NCBI GenBank assembly: GCA_905215675.1
Contig: CAJMRA010000145.1
Span: 1 to 6,542 of the forward strand
Direction of reading: 5' to 3'
Length of the DNA stretch: 6,542 bases
From: an uncultured bacterium
Lineage (GTDB): Bacteria; Desulfobacterota; Desulfovibrionia; Desulfovibrionales; Desulfovibrionaceae
This document shows positions 6,271 to 6,542 of the stretch, one piece after another. The notes beneath the pieces were generated by a model. That model had not been told where the DNA came from. It worked only from the letters and a program-made list of their open reading frames with translations, and ran no database searches. The position numbers and the translations under genes are program-made. Each line of letters opens with the position of its first letter. Positions within the stretch are counted from its first letter, which is position 1.

Positions 6271-6302
6271 TCCCGATGACCGGCTCCCGACGGACATCGG
6301 GA
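6271..6302 (+). other. Hairpin directly after the tolA stop
   Basis: TCCCGATG (6271-6278) pairs exactly with CATCGGGA (6295-6302). After an A-A mismatch, CCG (6280-6282) pairs with CGG (6291-6293), leaving an 8-base loop. It starts 4 bases beyond the tolA stop and has no T-run. It probably protects the mRNA 3' end or slows polymerase ahead of the longer hairpin downstream. Confidence 0.5.
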
Positions 6303-6375
6303 GGCCCCCGGGCGAGGAAACCCCTTGAGATCCGCGCTCCCTGCTTCCGGCTTCTTCCCGGAAGACGGGGAGCCT

Positions 6376-6425
6376 GAGGGGGGAAGGGCCCCCCGCGTGC
6401 CGGACGAGGGGGACCTTCCCCCCTC
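6376..6425 (+). terminator. Long terminator-like hairpin downstream of tolA
   Basis: The arms at 6376-6393 and 6408-6425 pair over 18 positions with one G-A mismatch, around a 14-base loop. The core GGGGGGAAGG (6378-6387) and CCTTCCCCCC (6414-6423) is the same as in the hairpin after rnj. No T-run follows. Its place 110 bases after tolA, with no tolB start in between, suggests the operon ends here. Confidence 0.6.
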
Positions 6426-6490
6426 TCCGATCGCAGCGTCGCAGCCCGAAGACGTCCGGCCGCTCCGCAGGCGGCCCATCATAGAGTACT

Positions 6491-6542
6491 TTCAGTTTGA
6501 AACGCTGCGCGTTTCAAACCATACGGCCTGTCGTTTCGCGGA
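6491..6542 (+). repeat. 52-base hairpin repeat, copy 2 (runs to the window edge)
   Basis: This is the second copy of the element at 3740-3791, in the same orientation and cut by the window end. GTTTGAAACGC (6495-6505) and GCGTTTCAAAC (6509-6519) form a perfect 11-bp stem with loop TGC. The T6497-A6517 pair replaces the G-C pair of copy 1. The last 24 bases are identical to copy 1. It lies downstream of the tolA terminator-like hairpin, so it probably precedes the next gene. A TAGAGT at 6482-6487 is only a weak -10 candidate. A 6-bp GGCCGC/GCGGCC hairpin (6458-6476) lies just upstream. Confidence 0.8.

Noticed and set aside
4278..6482. 734-codon minus-strand open frame opposite tolQRA
   Set aside because: It spans three convincing plus-strand genes, is low-complexity where it mirrors the TolA rod and glycine hinge, and has no family features.

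Overview
The window is GC-rich, gene-dense chromosomal DNA from a Gram-negative bacterium. It encodes an RNase J, a TolC-family outer membrane channel and a TolQ/TolR/TolA-type envelope energising system. RNase J beside double-membrane envelope genes argues against an enteric gammaproteobacterium. Together with the high GC content and the long G6AAGG...CCTTC6 hairpins at gene ends, it suggests a deltaproteobacterial relative, most likely Desulfovibrionaceae. That placement is inference; no marker gene here settles it.

Layout. Positions 1-116 hold a long near-perfect hairpin that closes the RNase J gene on the minus strand. The RNase J gene runs from 1775 down to 117. A 247-base gap (1776-2022) with two GC-rich hairpins separates it from the upstream, co-directional TolC-family gene (3441 down to 2023). 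A 480-base divergent intergenic region (3442-3921) carries a good sigma-70-type promoter for each direction. It also holds a highly folded stretch of about 200 bases that forms the leader of the plus-strand operon. The operon itself is tolQ (3922-4617), tolR (4620-5054) and tolA (5181-6266). A hairpin directly after the tolA stop and a long terminator-like hairpin at 6376-6425 close it. The last 52 bases are a second copy of an element found in the tolQ leader.

How the genes work together. TolQ and TolR form the proton-driven stator in the inner membrane, and TolA spans the periplasm to transmit force to the outer membrane. The usual partners TolB and Pal do not follow in this window: a terminator-like hairpin comes first. 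The TolC-like protein is a separate trimeric export channel that shares only the divergent control region. RNase J is an RNA-processing enzyme with no evident functional link to the envelope genes.

The most interesting signal is non-coding. A 52-base module occurs at 3740-3791 and 6491-6542. It contains a perfect 11-bp hairpin in both copies, with one compensatory base-pair change, followed by an identical 3' flank. In the first copy the module lies in a multi-hairpin leader that ends in a small GC hairpin plus T6, immediately before the tolQ ribosome-binding site. It could be an attenuator, a small RNA or a dispersed repeat family.
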